64,000 nucleotides of DNA from Sphingobacterium bovistauri (GCF_020295405.1 NZ_JADEYP010000022.1:1-64000), one strand, 5' to 3'. Positions 55,154-63,852 are shown, numbered from the stretch's first letter. Translations and numbers: made by a program. Notes: generated by a model not told the origin, from the sequence alone.

Positions 55154-56221
55154 ATGCAAAATTCTACTATTTTCAATCTGATGTCTACAGCAGATCATCA
55201 GAATTTATTTTTCTGTAATGATCCAGATGTTGGATTAAAAGCTATTGTTGCTATTCATGACACTACATTAGGACCTGCTATAGGTGGGGTTCGTATGTTG
55301 CCCTATGAATCAGAACAAGAAGCAATCGAAGATGCTTTGCGATTGTCGAAGGCGATTACGTATAAAGCTTCTTTAGCGGGGTTGAATCTAGGCGGAGGTT
55401 GTGCTATTATTATAGGCAATAATCGTACGGATAAGACAGAAGTTTTGATGCGTCGTGTTGGGAAATTTATTGAAGGACTAAATGGTAATTTTATCGCTTC
55501 AATAGATGTAGGTACTACGCAAAAAGATTTAGAATATATTCACGCTGAGACTGATTATGTAGCAGGTCTACCTACTTCAATGAATGGAGGAGGAGATACT
55601 ACTGTATTCGCTGCGCGCGGAGTTTTTTATGGTATCAAAGCAGCTATAAAGGAATTGTACGGTGATGATTCATTAGCAGGTCGTAAAATTGCAGTGCAAG
55701 GTGTAGGTTCTGTAGGTGAACATTTGGTAGGAATGCTTCGTAATGAAAATGCGCGTGTTTACGTTTCTGATATGACAGAAGAACGTAAATTGAAGGTGGC
55801 AGCGAAATACAAAGCTGAGCCAATACAATACAGTACGAGCTACGAATTGGATGTAGATGTTTACGCTCCATGTGCATTGGGTGGTACGGTGAATCCTGAT
55901 ACTGTTCCAAAAATGCGCTGTAAAATCATTGCAGGGTCAGCAAATAATCAACTAAAAGAAGAAGAAAAAACAATTCAATTATTGAAGGAACATAATATTC
56001 TGTATACACCAGATTTCTTGATTAATTCGGGAGCACTTATTAGTTGCTTTTCTGAATTAGAAGGTTATGGAACTGAGCATACGGAATCTTTGATCCGCAA
56101 TATATACACGGCTACACGTAATGTGTTGCAACGTTCTAAAGAAGATAATATTACCACTTATGAGGCAGCAAAGCAGTTGGCTGAGAAGCGTATTGTTGAC
56201 ATGTCAAAGCTTAGGCGATAA
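55154..56221 (+). CDS. Leucine-dehydrogenase-like protein with Lys-to-Cys active-site change
   Basis: The 355-residue protein has the Glu/Leu/Phe/Val dehydrogenase dimerisation domain (about 10-135) and an NAD-binding domain (about 145-330, GVGSVGEHL). The leucine-dehydrogenase landmarks are present (SKAITYKASLAGLNLGGG, DVGTT, AGSANNQL), but the catalytic Lys of the GGGK motif is Cys83 (codon TGT) in GGGCAII. The substrate-carboxylate Lys in TYK is kept. Without the catalytic Lys, ordinary oxidative deamination is unlikely. ATG 55154 is used; the upstream TTG is not. Confidence 0.9.
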   Translation: MQNSTIFNLMSTADHQNLFFCNDPDVGLKAIVAIHDTTLGPAIGGVRMLPYESEQEAIEDALRLSKAITYKASLAGLNLGGGCAIIIGNNRTDKTEVLMRRVGKFIEGLNGNFIASIDVGTTQKDLEYIHAETDYVAGLPTSMNGGGDTTVFAARGVFYGIKAAIKELYGDDSLAGRKIAVQGVGSVGEHLVGMLRNENARVYVSDMTEERKLKVAAKYKAEPIQYSTSYELDVDVYAPCALGGTVNPDTVPKMRCKIIAGSANNQLKEEEKTIQLLKEHNILYTPDFLINSGALISCFSELEGYGTEHTESLIRNIYTATRNVLQRSKEDNITTYEAAKQLAEKRIVDMSKLRR

Positions 56222-56276
56222 GTGAGTTGTCTTCAATTAAATTCGTTCTTTATAAATAATTCGTTCTTATACACTT

Positions 56277-57224
56277 ATGTTAAACAGAAGACACCTTAGG
56301 GTTAAGGTCATGCAGACGCTTTATGCGTACAGTTTATCGGAAGATAAACAGATTAAAGATTTTGAAAAGGCACTTTTCAAAAATGTAGAAGAGGTAAATG
56401 AAATGTACATTTGGACATTAAATTTACTGGATGAAGTAGCTGAATACGTAGTTTTAGATGCCGAGAGTCGTGCCGCAAAATTTTTGCCAACTGAGAAGGA
56501 TAAGATTTTGACAACAAAGCTGAATAGCAATACGTTTATTGAGTCTTTGCGTCAGAATAGAAATTATCTTGAGCTAGTGAAAAGATTTGATGTGTCATGG
56601 GGGTTTGATCCAGAGATTGTACGTTCTATTTTTGCACAGCTCAAAGATTCGGAAACATATTTAGAGTATTTGCAATCTGAAGATAGATCTATTAATGCGG
56701 AGAAAGATATCATAAAATACATCTTCAAAAAGATTATTTTAAAATCAGTAGAGATCGAGCAGGTATTTGAGGAGAAATTCATTAACTGGGCGGTGGATAA
56801 GGAGGTATTGCAAGCTATGATTGCAAAGACTTTTAAAAACTTCAGTTCAGAAGTTCCTTCACAAAACAAATTGGCTGATTTGACACCAAGTTGGTCTGAA
56901 GATGAAGAGTTTCTTTCTGAGTTGTTGAAGTCTACAATTCGTTATTCGGAGGAGTATCAGCAGCTTATTGCTGAAAAAACTAAAAATTGGGAAGCAGATC
57001 GTATAGCCTTGATGGATACTATATTGATGCGTATGGCAATTAGTGAGCTAATTAATTTTCCATCTATACCCGTAAAAGTAACTATCAATGAATACATAGA
57101 ATTGTCAAAAACCTTCTCTACATTGAAAAGTAATACATTTATAAATGGTATATTAGACAAAATTCTTGCAGATCTTACGAAACAGGGACGCATTCGTAAG
57201 TCCGGAAGAGGGTTAAAAGACTAG
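56277..57224 (+). CDS. nusB: Transcription antitermination protein NusB, long form
   Basis: The 315-residue protein starts LNRRHLRVKVMQTLYAYS, the NusB N-terminal arginine-rich motif, and ends with the conserved NEYIELSKTFSTLKSNTFINGILDKI. It is about twice the E. coli length because of an insertion between these parts (about 50-220), which is usual in Bacteroidota. It binds boxA RNA with S10 to support rRNA transcription. Its stop overlaps by one base the possible GTG start of the next gene. Confidence 0.93.
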   Translation: MLNRRHLRVKVMQTLYAYSLSEDKQIKDFEKALFKNVEEVNEMYIWTLNLLDEVAEYVVLDAESRAAKFLPTEKDKILTTKLNSNTFIESLRQNRNYLELVKRFDVSWGFDPEIVRSIFAQLKDSETYLEYLQSEDRSINAEKDIIKYIFKKIILKSVEIEQVFEEKFINWAVDKEVLQAMIAKTFKNFSSEVPSQNKLADLTPSWSEDEEFLSELLKSTIRYSEEYQQLIAEKTKNWEADRIALMDTILMRMAISELINFPSIPVKVTINEYIELSKTFSTLKSNTFINGILDKILADLTKQGRIRKSGRGLKD

Positions 57225-57232
57225 TGAAAAAT

Positions 57233-57667
57233 ATGAAAAAAATAGTATTTGCTGCCTTGGCATTAAGTGTACTTTTATCGTGTAATAATTTGTCACAGAA
57301 AATTACAAATCAACAAGATACTACAGCATTACCAAATGAAGAAAATCTAATTGGTGGTGGGAAAATAGCTTTTGTGAGTGATGTGTTTGATTTTGGAACG
57401 GTGAAGGAGGGAGAAATAGTAGAGCATACGTTTAAGTTTACAAACGAAGGAACTGAACCTGTTATTTTGGCACAAGTATCAGCTTCATGTGGATGCACTA
57501 CTCCAGATTACACTTCTGAACCTGTATTGCCAGGTAAGGCAGGAAAAATAAATGTTAGTTTCAATAGTGCCGGACAGGTAGGTGTTCAGCAAAAAATTGT
57601 TACCGTTACCTCAAATGCAGAGAATAATGTAGTGACAGTTCAATTAAAAGGTACAGTAGAAAAATAA
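57233..57667 (+). CDS. DUF1573 lipoprotein
   Basis: The 144-residue protein has a lipoprotein leader (SVLLSC) and a DUF1573 domain (about 50-144): FDFGTVKEGEIVEHTFKFTNEGTEPVILAQVSASCGCTTPDY. It is an MSP/ASPM-type immunoglobulin-like fold common at the envelope of Bacteroidota, function unknown. It follows nusB directly (a GTG at 57224 overlaps the nusB stop; ATG 57233 is preferred) and is followed by yajC after 22 bases. Confidence 0.88.
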   Translation: MKKIVFAALALSVLLSCNNLSQKITNQQDTTALPNEENLIGGGKIAFVSDVFDFGTVKEGEIVEHTFKFTNEGTEPVILAQVSASCGCTTPDYTSEPVLPGKAGKINVSFNSAGQVGVQQKIVTVTSNAENNVVTVQLKGTVEK

Positions 57668-57689
57668 ATCAAAAACTATTAATTATATT

Positions 57690-58004
57690 ATGATATCGAA
57701 TATTTTATTACAAGCTGGTGGCGGTGGACTTATGGGAATGCTACCATTGGTATTAATCATTGTTGTGTTCTATTTTTTCATGATTAGACCACAAATGAAG
57801 AAACAAAAGGATCACAAAAAATATATTGAAGAATTAGGCGTTAACTCAAAAATTGTAACTACAGCTGGTATCCACGGTCGTATTGTTGAAGTTTCAGATA
57901 CTACTTTTTTGGTAGATGTAGGTTCAGGAGTACGTATTCGTTTTGACAAATCTGCTGTAGCATTAGATGCTTCTAAAGCTGCTAATGCAGAGTCGAAGGC
58001 ATAA
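57690..58004 (+). CDS. yajC: Preprotein translocase accessory subunit YajC
   Basis: The 104-residue protein has one N-terminal membrane helix (about 15-34, LPLVLIIVVFYFFMIRPQMK, the family signature with RPQ) and a small cytoplasmic domain with TAGIHGRIVEV. It associates with SecDF in protein export. A strong terminator follows, ending the nusB-DUF1573-yajC unit. Confidence 0.96.
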   Translation: MISNILLQAGGGGLMGMLPLVLIIVVFYFFMIRPQMKKQKDHKKYIEELGVNSKIVTTAGIHGRIVEVSDTTFLVDVGSGVRIRFDKSAVALDASKAANAESKA

Positions 58005-58025
58005 TCTTGAATCAAAAAATATAGG

Positions 58026-58061
58026 AAAGGCCATTGACAGTATCGTTAATGGCCTTTTTTT
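58026..58061 (+). terminator. Terminator after yajC
   Basis: AAAGGCCATTGAC pairs with GTTAATGGCCTTT (one G-T pair) and is followed by a T-run. Confidence 0.9.
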
Positions 58062-58092
58062 AGTGTATTTAGAAGAGTACGGTTAGAATTTA

Positions 58093-58100
58093 TAACTTTG
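58093..58100 (+). promoter_or_regulatory. Promoter -7 box of the YbbR-coaE operon
   Basis: TAACTTTG is a perfect TAnnTTTG only five bases before ATG 58106. The RNA would begin at or next to the start codon. Confidence 0.5.
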
Positions 58101-58105
58101 TGAAT

Positions 58106-59053
58106 ATGAAGCAACGTCGATTTACAAAAATTCACAGAAGAAAGATAAATATCTTTTTGCGTTGCCTTATTTTATCTTTCGTTGCTTGGCTATTGATCGC
58201 AATATCCAATCAGTATACCTTCACCATCAAATCTGGTATTATTTATGCAAATATGCCTGAAAAAAGGGCATTTCACCCCTTGCAATCGGATACAGTAAGC
58301 GTAAAGATACGTATGAGTGGTTGGGATGTATTAATGTCCAAGTTGCAGTCTGACACTAATAATATTCAAGTGGACTTGAGTAGTTTAAATACAAAGAATT
58401 TTGTAGTATTCTCAAATCAGATTGGTTTTATCAATAGACAATTTCCAAACGAAAAGAAAGTTATTTCGGTATCCCCAGATACCTTGTATTTTGATTTCTC
58501 ACGTCAAACACAGCGTAAAGTACCAATAAAGGTTCCAACTGCTATAAGTTTTAAAAAACAATATGGTTTTGTTGGTGAAACCAAGACAAATCCTTCAATA
58601 GTTACCATCACAGGACCTACGGAAGATGTCGCAAATATCGAATTTTTAGAAACAGATACGATTAGGGGGGATGTGGTTTTTACGGATATTCGGACAGTAG
58701 CAAATATTAATAAACAAAATAAAACGAATATAACAATCTATCCTCGGATGACAGAGGTGGTGATACCGGTGGGAGAGTTGACTGAAAAGGTTATTGAAGT
58801 GCCGATTAAAATTATCAATGGAGCGAAATATACTTCTGTACGTACAGTGCCTAGTAAAGTTTCATTGACGATAATGGTATCATTGAAGGATTATGCTAAA
58901 TGGACAGCAAGTGATTTTGAAGCAACTGTAGATATGCAGAATTGGGAAGATAGACATGTCAAGAGTTTACCTGTTCGTATCACTAAAGTGCCTGACTATG
59001 TTCAAATTATTAAAACTGAACCTCAGAATGTTGATTTTTTCGTTCGTAAATAA
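58106..59053 (+). CDS. YbbR-domain membrane protein (CdaR-like)
   Basis: The 315-residue protein has one N-terminal membrane helix (about 18-37, CLILSFVAWLLIAIS) and then YbbR-like beta repeats in the periplasm (about 45-300; KVPIKVPTAIS...TITGP and KVIEVPIKIINGA mark repeat starts). In Firmicutes the related CdaR regulates the diadenylate cyclase CdaA; here no cyclase gene is adjacent, so the role is open. The gene is followed by coaE after nine bases. Start ATG 58106 rather than the GTG at 58100, which lies inside the promoter box. Confidence 0.8.
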   Translation: MKQRRFTKIHRRKINIFLRCLILSFVAWLLIAISNQYTFTIKSGIIYANMPEKRAFHPLQSDTVSVKIRMSGWDVLMSKLQSDTNNIQVDLSSLNTKNFVVFSNQIGFINRQFPNEKKVISVSPDTLYFDFSRQTQRKVPIKVPTAISFKKQYGFVGETKTNPSIVTITGPTEDVANIEFLETDTIRGDVVFTDIRTVANINKQNKTNITIYPRMTEVVIPVGELTEKVIEVPIKIINGAKYTSVRTVPSKVSLTIMVSLKDYAKWTASDFEATVDMQNWEDRHVKSLPVRITKVPDYVQIIKTEPQNVDFFVRK

Positions 59054-59062
59054 TACTTCATT

Positions 59063-59656
59063 ATGAAATCCATTAAGGTAGGCATTACAGGGGGCATTGG
59101 TTCCGGAAAGAGTTTTGTTTCGAAGATTTTCAAAACGATGAATATTCCTTTTTATGATGCGGATAAGGAAGCAAAATCTTTAATGGTACGAAGTGAGGCC
59201 ATAGTTAATGGCTTGAAAAATGCTTTCGGCTTAGAGGTTTATTTTGAAGATGGTTCGCTTAATAGAAAATGGCTGTCCGCTCAAGTTTTTAATAATCCTA
59301 CAAAATTAGAACTACTTAATAGTATTGTTCACCCAGTGGTGATACAAGATGCGGTTGATTGGGGGAATGCACAGACTTCTGTTTATAGTCTTAAGGAAGC
59401 TGCTCTTTTATTTGAATCAGGTTCTTATAAGACGTTAGATTACACTATTCTTGTTGTTGCTCCAGAAGAATTGAGAATTGATCGTGTAATGAAACGTGAT
59501 GCAGCAACGAGAGAGGAAGTTATTAATAGAATCAATAAACAAATGTCTGACGAAGAAAAACGAAAATTCGCAAACTTCATTATTATTAACGATGGAATTA
59601 CACCTCTAATTCCTCAGATTTACACTATACATAAACAATTAATCAGTAGATGTTAA
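59063..59656 (+). CDS. coaE: Dephospho-CoA kinase
   Basis: The 197-residue P-loop kinase starts KVGITGGIGSGKSFVSKIF (Walker A GGIGSGKS) and has the CoaE landmarks YDADKEAK, HP(V) in SIVHPVV and LLFESG. It phosphorylates dephospho-CoA in the last step of CoA synthesis. Its end overlaps the next gene's start by seven bases. Confidence 0.96.
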   Translation: MKSIKVGITGGIGSGKSFVSKIFKTMNIPFYDADKEAKSLMVRSEAIVNGLKNAFGLEVYFEDGSLNRKWLSAQVFNNPTKLELLNSIVHPVVIQDAVDWGNAQTSVYSLKEAALLFESGSYKTLDYTILVVAPEELRIDRVMKRDAATREEVINRINKQMSDEEKRKFANFIIINDGITPLIPQIYTIHKQLISRC

Positions 59657-60603
59657 AAGGAGATATTTTAGAAGATTTTTTGATAGAAAATGAGTTTGGG
59701 TTTTATTGTGCATATGGCAATTTCTATATTGATCCAAAATATCCAGTAGCAAAAGCGATAATATCGCACGCACATGGTGATCATGCTGTTCCAGGCCACC
59801 GTGCTATATACGCAACGGCAAATACTATTGCCTTTATGCAGCATCGGTTTACAAAGCAACCTTTAGATTCATATATCCATAAAAATTATCGGGAAAGTTT
59901 TACGGTAGGAGATGTAGTAATTAGTTTCTTTCCTGCTGGTCATATTTTGGGTTCAGCTCAGATTTTGATGGAATACAAAGGTGTTAGATATCTTTATACG
60001 GGAGATTATAAATTACAGCAAGATATTACTTGCGAACCGTTAGAATACGTTAAAGCTGATGTTCTTATTACGGAAACTACATTTGCAGATCCAGCTGTGA
60101 TACACCCTGATCCAATCGAAGAAATAAAGAAATTAAACTCAACCAATTTAAATATTATGTTGGGTTGTTATGCTCTAGGTAAGGCTCAGCGCATTACAAA
60201 TCTTATTAATACGTATTGTCCACTAAAAACTGTCTATACACACCATAATATAGCGCCTATACATCGCATTTATGATGATAAGGGTTTTGTGAAGCTTAAT
60301 TATGAAATCTATAATAGAAAGGCACTAAAAGACGGTCAAAATAAGGTTTATCTTGTGCCTCCGATGACTTTTCATAATTACTTTCGTGCTAAAAATGTCT
60401 TACGTGTGTTCGCATCTGGATGGAAGCGATTACAAAATTATAACGATATGACTTTATTTATTTCTGACCATATTGATTGGGATGATTTAAATAATTTTAT
60501 TACAGAAGTCGAGCCTACTGAGATTTGGACGGTACATGGTGAAGGAATTCACCTTAAAAATCATTACGTAGGAAAGATTGAGGTTAGAAATATATTGAAA
60601 TAG
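59650..60603 (+). CDS. MBL-fold exonuclease-like protein
   Basis: The 317-residue protein has a metallo-beta-lactamase core (about 30-200): SHAHGDHAVPGH (HxHxDH metal site), PAGHILGSAQI and TGDYK. The last part of the beta-CASP-like or ligase-associated exonuclease family is suggested by VHGEG near the end. Such proteins cleave DNA or RNA in repair or processing. The known ligase-associated form sits beside an ATP-dependent ligase and helicase, which are not seen here. Overlaps coaE by seven bases. Confidence 0.85.
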   Translation: MLKGDILEDFLIENEFGFYCAYGNFYIDPKYPVAKAIISHAHGDHAVPGHRAIYATANTIAFMQHRFTKQPLDSYIHKNYRESFTVGDVVISFFPAGHILGSAQILMEYKGVRYLYTGDYKLQQDITCEPLEYVKADVLITETTFADPAVIHPDPIEEIKKLNSTNLNIMLGCYALGKAQRITNLINTYCPLKTVYTHHNIAPIHRIYDDKGFVKLNYEIYNRKALKDGQNKVYLVPPMTFHNYFRAKNVLRVFASGWKRLQNYNDMTLFISDHIDWDDLNNFITEVEPTEIWTVHGEGIHLKNHYVGKIEVRNILK

Positions 60604-60623
60604 TTTTTATACTATTTCAATAT
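60592..60623. terminator. Hairpin over two convergent stop codons
   Basis: ATATTGAAATAGT and its perfect inverted copy enclose TTTTAT. The stop codons of the exonuclease-like gene (60601-60603) and of the opposing membrane-protein gene (60612-60614) both lie in or next to the hairpin, so it may end both transcripts. Confidence 0.6.
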
Positions 60624-61112
60624 TGTTTCATCATGGGTTTTGCAATCCAATTTCTTCGTGAAATATTGTGCCAACTTTTCTCTGTTTTTAAGAATTAAAT
60701 ATCCTAGTATTACTAAAATAATATCTCCTAATTGGAAGTTAATTCCATACGAAAAGCCACTTCCTGAATCACTCACCGTTTTAGTGTAATTAAAACCAAT
60801 TGAATTACTCAATCCCATAATTACACTAATAAATCCAAAAGAAACCAGCAAAAGATGAATAAATTCGGGTTTAGTTAGTTGTATGTTTTCTGCTTGTTGG
60901 GGCAGGAACCAATTCGCAATTATATCAGATTTTATTAAAAAAGCATATGCAAAAATAATTGGAATTATTAAGTTGACAAGCAGCGCTGTTGAAGAAAAAG
61001 GTTGGTTTATAAGTATTGGATTAAGTAGCTCTAGAAAACCAGTTGCGATTATAAAAAGAAAATAAATTCCAAAAGCCTTAATAATAATCTTTATTATGTT
61101 TAAAACATTCAT
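60612..61112 (-). CDS. Small membrane protein with four helices, unknown function
   Basis: The 166-residue protein has about four hydrophobic helices (about 8-30, 42-62, 85-105 and 128-146), short loops and a polar C-terminus (KKLDCKTHDETILK). The third loop is Ser/Gly-rich (TKTVSDSGSGFSYG). I recognise no family; DUF2975-type proteins have a similar plan but the motifs were not confirmed. Convergent with the exonuclease-like gene. Confidence 0.7.
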   Translation of the reverse strand: MNVLNIIKIIIKAFGIYFLFIIATGFLELLNPILINQPFSSTALLVNLIIPIIFAYAFLIKSDIIANWFLPQQAENIQLTKPEFIHLLLVSFGFISVIMGLSNSIGFNYTKTVSDSGSGFSYGINFQLGDIILVILGYLILKNREKLAQYFTKKLDCKTHDETILK

Positions 61113-61244
61113 ACGTTTATAATTTTTTGGTTGGTTTTTTTTGATTAAAAATAATTAAAATGTAATGTATATCAAATTGCAATAAAACAATTTCAATATA
61201 TGTTGGTTTTATAATCAAATGGCATTGATAAATACTTTCTAAAT

Positions 61245-61364
61245 ATGAACAAATTAATTAGAGCATTAATAGCAGGCTGGGGAGCCAAGAAAATGGGATT
61301 AGGATGTTTTGGGACGATAATCGTTTTTATTATTATCTATTATTTATTGGGGTATCTAGGATAA
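61245..61364 (+). CDS. 39-residue membrane protein
   Basis: The short frame encodes MNKLIRALIAGWGAKKMGLG followed by CFGTIIVFIIIYYLLGYLG. It has an amphipathic basic start and one hydrophobic helix (about 21-37). It fills the gap between divergent neighbours and is followed after seven bases by a strong hairpin terminator. I recall similar tiny proteins with a GWGAKKxGxGC stretch in Sphingobacteriaceae, so it is likely real; function unknown. Confidence 0.65.
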   Translation: MNKLIRALIAGWGAKKMGLGCFGTIIVFIIIYYLLGYLG

Positions 61365-61371
61365 GGTATAT

Positions 61372-61411
61372 AAAACAAAAAGCTTCTGATTTTTCAGAAG
61401 CTTTTTGTTTT
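61372..61411. terminator. Bidirectional terminator
   Basis: AAAACAAAAAGCTTCTGA and its perfect inverted copy enclose TTTT. It serves the 39-residue gene on the plus strand and the tRNA-Phe genes on the minus strand. Confidence 0.9.
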
Positions 61412-61412
61412 G

Positions 61413-61485
61413 TGGTGCCAGCTGGATTCGAACCAGCGACACAAGGATTTTCAGTCCTTTGCTCTACCAACTGAGCTATGGCACC
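61413..61485 (-). tRNA. tRNA-Phe (GAA), copy 1
   Basis: Minus-strand cloverleaf: acceptor GGTGCCA/TGGCACC, D-arm GCTC..GAGC, anticodon stem AAGGA/TCCTT with loop CTGAAAA (anticodon GAA), T-arm GCTGG TTCGAAT CCAGC. It is identical over its length to the copy at 61531. CCA is not encoded. Confidence 0.97.
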
Positions 61486-61530
61486 TTTACAAGATTTTGT
61501 TTTGAATCTGTTACTTGTCAGATTTTGCGG

Positions 61531-61603
61531 TGGTGCCAGCTGGATTCGAACCAGCGACACAAGGATTTTCAGTCCTTTGCTCTACCAACTGAGCTATGGC
61601 ACC
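61531..61603 (-). tRNA. tRNA-Phe (GAA), copy 2
   Basis: Second identical tRNA-Phe gene, 45 bases upstream (minus strand) of copy 1. Both are probably on one transcript from the promoter box at 61638-61645. Confidence 0.97.
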
Positions 61604-61637
61604 TTTTAAAGGAAACAAATATTCCTTTGTTGCGTTG

Positions 61638-61645
61638 CAAATGTA
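61638..61645 (-). promoter_or_regulatory. Promoter -7 box of the tRNA-Phe pair
   Basis: The minus strand reads TACATTTG (TAnnTTTG), 35 bases before the 5' end of tRNA-Phe copy 2. Confidence 0.6.
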
Positions 61646-61764
61646 GCTTCTTTTTTTGAAATCTAAAACATTAACAACAATTATTTTTGCTATTTTTTTC
61701 AAATCATTGATTATGATTGAGATAAAATTACATGAAATAAACACGTTAATACATCATTTTAGGG

Positions 61765-61772
61765 TATCTTTG
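61765..61772 (+). promoter_or_regulatory. Promoter -7 box of mnmA
   Basis: TATCTTTG is a perfect -7 box 17 bases before the mnmA ATG. The -33 box is not clear. Confidence 0.55.
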
Positions 61773-61789
61773 CACTTTAATAATTTGAT

Positions 61790-62881
61790 ATGAGTAAAAA
61801 GGGTAGAGTATTGGTCGCGATGAGTGGTGGAGTGGACAGTTCAGTTGCGGCTGTAATGTTGCATGAGCAGGGCTATGAAGTGATCGGTATTACGATGAAA
61901 ACTTGGGATTATGCAAGCTCAGGTGGTTCTTCGAAGGAGACTGGTTGTTGTAGTTTGGATAGTATCAATGATGCACGTTCATTGGCTGTCAGCTATGGTT
62001 TTCCGCACTACATCTTAGATATACGCAATGAGTTTGGTGATTATGTAATTGACAATTTTGTAGATGAATATATTGCTGGACGTACACCTAATCCTTGTGT
62101 ATTGTGTAATACGCACATCAAATGGGAAGCATTAATCAAACGTGCAGATAAATTGGATTGTGAATTTATCGCAACGGGTCATTATGCGAATATTCGTCAA
62201 CATGATAATGGTCGTTATGTGATTTCAAAAGGTTTGGATGAGCACAAAGATCAGTCCTATGTACTGTGGGGAGTATCGCAGGAAAATCTAGCACGTACGC
62301 AATTTCCTTTAGGATCTTTTCATAAGTCGGAGATCAAGCAAATGGCGTTGGATATGGGACAACACGAGTTAGCGAATAAATCTGAAAGTTATGAGATATG
62401 TTTTGTGCCAAATAACGATTACCGTGATTTCTTGAGAAATAAAAGACCTACGCTGGATCAAGAGATTGGGCCTGGTAACTTTATTTTGTCAGACGGTACA
62501 GTAGTCGGTCAACACATAGGATATCCTTATTTTACAATCGGTCAACGCAAAGGTTTGGGTATTGCTTTGGGTAAGCCAATGTTTGTGATTGAAATATTGC
62601 CTGAGAGTAACTCAGTAATGTTGGGAGAGGAGCATGAATTAGAAAGAACTCAAGCTTGGGTTCGCGATATTAATTTAGTGAAATATGCTTCTATTGAACA
62701 ACCTATGGAGGCTGTTACGAAAATTAGATATAAAGATGCTGGAGCTCAGTCAATTCTTACGCAGCATGGAGATAAAATGCAAGTAGATTTCCCTCATGCG
62801 GTAAAAGGTATTGCACCAGGTCAATCTGCAGTATTCTATGAAGGAAATGATTTGTTAGGTGGTGGATTTTTGATGAAATAG
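61790..62881 (+). CDS. mnmA: tRNA 2-thiouridine(34) synthase
   Basis: The 363-residue protein starts with the PP-loop MSGGVDSSVAAVML, has the catalytic Cys pair in NPCVLCN (about residue 105) and in SYEICFV (about 205), and HKDQSYVLWG with TATGHYAN-like segments. It adds sulfur to U34 of Lys, Glu and Gln tRNAs. Downstream lies a convergent terminator shared with rimK. Confidence 0.97.
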   Translation: MSKKGRVLVAMSGGVDSSVAAVMLHEQGYEVIGITMKTWDYASSGGSSKETGCCSLDSINDARSLAVSYGFPHYILDIRNEFGDYVIDNFVDEYIAGRTPNPCVLCNTHIKWEALIKRADKLDCEFIATGHYANIRQHDNGRYVISKGLDEHKDQSYVLWGVSQENLARTQFPLGSFHKSEIKQMALDMGQHELANKSESYEICFVPNNDYRDFLRNKRPTLDQEIGPGNFILSDGTVVGQHIGYPYFTIGQRKGLGIALGKPMFVIEILPESNSVMLGEEHELERTQAWVRDINLVKYASIEQPMEAVTKIRYKDAGAQSILTQHGDKMQVDFPHAVKGIAPGQSAVFYEGNDLLGGGFLMK

Positions 62882-62901
62882 TAAACTATTTTTCTACAAA
62901 T

Positions 62902-62940
62902 AAAAAAGAAAGCAAGCTATTAAAGCTTGCTTTCTTTTTT
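62902..62940. terminator. Bidirectional terminator, mnmA/rimK
   Basis: AAAAGAAAGCAAGCT and AGCTTGCTTTCTTTT surround five bases with A- and T-runs outside. The rimK stop codon (62920-62922) is inside the hairpin. Confidence 0.9.
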
Positions 62941-63852
62941 TACTCTGCGTTTTGGAGCAGGTTTATTTTGCTGTTTGAAATCGTATTGACGTTCCAAATA
63001 TTTAATAATCTCAGCTGCAATATCTTTATTTGTAGCCTTCTCAATACCTTCTAATCCTGGCGATGAGTTAACTTCTAAGATTAAAGGTCCACGAGATGAT
63101 TGAAGCATATCTACACCAGCTACAGTTAATCCCATTGCTTTTGCAGCAGCAACAGCCGTCTCTCTTTCTTTACGTGTTAGTTTTATGATCTCTGCCGTTC
63201 CTCCACGATGCAAGTTAGATCGAAATTCACCTTCTTTAGCTGTACGTTTCATGGCACCGACGACTTTCCCGTCAACGACGAAAGCACGTACATCTGAACC
63301 TTTCGCTTCTTTGATATATTCTTGAATCAAGATATTGTTCCCTAAACCGTAGAAAGCTTCAATTACAGAAGAAGCAGCTTTCTTCGTTTCTGCCAAAACT
63401 ACTCCAATACCTTGTGTTCCTTCCAATAACTTAATGACTAGTGGAGCACCGCCTACCATATTTATTAAGTCGTCTACATCAGAAGTAGTACGCGCAAAAC
63501 CTGTAGTAGGAAGACCTAATCCAGCTCCCGAAAGAATTTGCATGCAACGTAATTTATCACGAGATCGTGTAATTGCTTGGCTTGGATTTGCTGATATTAC
63601 ATCCATTACTTCAAATTGGCGCACGATAGCTGATCCATAGAAAGTAACTGACGCACCGACACGTGGTATGATCGCGTCAATATCATTAATATCTTGTCCC
63701 TTGTAATGTATACTTGGTTTACCTTGTTGGATACCTACGTAGCATTTGCTGTGATCCATGACAATGCATTCGTGACCGCGTGCAATTGCAGCTTCTACTA
63801 GTCGACGTGTCGAGTAGATGTATTTGTTTGTCGATAAGACGGCTATTTTCAC
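62920..63852 (-). CDS. rimK: RimK-type ATP-grasp ligase
   Basis: The 310-residue protein has the RimK pattern: N-terminal [21 protein letters not shown], an ATP-grasp domain (about 95-285) with [21 protein letters not shown], and metal-binding [15 protein letters not shown]. coli RimK adds glutamates to the C-terminus of ribosomal protein S6; homologues add amino acids to other targets. A Lys/Arg tail follows ([14 protein letters not shown]). The 3' end of a RimB-like protease gene lies 59 bases upstream, the usual partner in this phylum. Confidence 0.92.
   Translation of the reverse strand: MKIAVLSTNKYIYSTRRLVEAAIARGHECIVMDHSKCYVGIQQGKPSIHYKGQDINDIDAIIPRVGASVTFYGSAIVRQFEVMDVISANPSQAITRSRDKLRCMQILSGAGLGLPTTGFARTTSDVDDLINMVGGAPLVIKLLEGTQGIGVVLAETKKAASSVIEAFYGLGNNILIQEYIKEAKGSDVRAFVVDGKVVGAMKRTAKEGEFRSNLHRGGTAEIIKLTRKERETAVAAAKAMGLTVAGVDMLQSSRGPLILEVNSSPGLEGIEKATNKDIAAEIIKYLERQYDFKQQNKPAPKRRVKKESKL

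Noticed and set aside
61413..61603. Possible two-unit CRISPR array (73-base repeat, 45-base spacer)
   Set aside because: Each repeat folds as tRNA-Phe; no further units or cas genes.
61405..61744. Frames on both strands over the two tRNA-Phe genes, encoding GAIAQLVEQRTENPCVAGSN
   Set aside because: This peptide is the familiar false translation of tRNA genes; the DNA is the tRNA-Phe pair.
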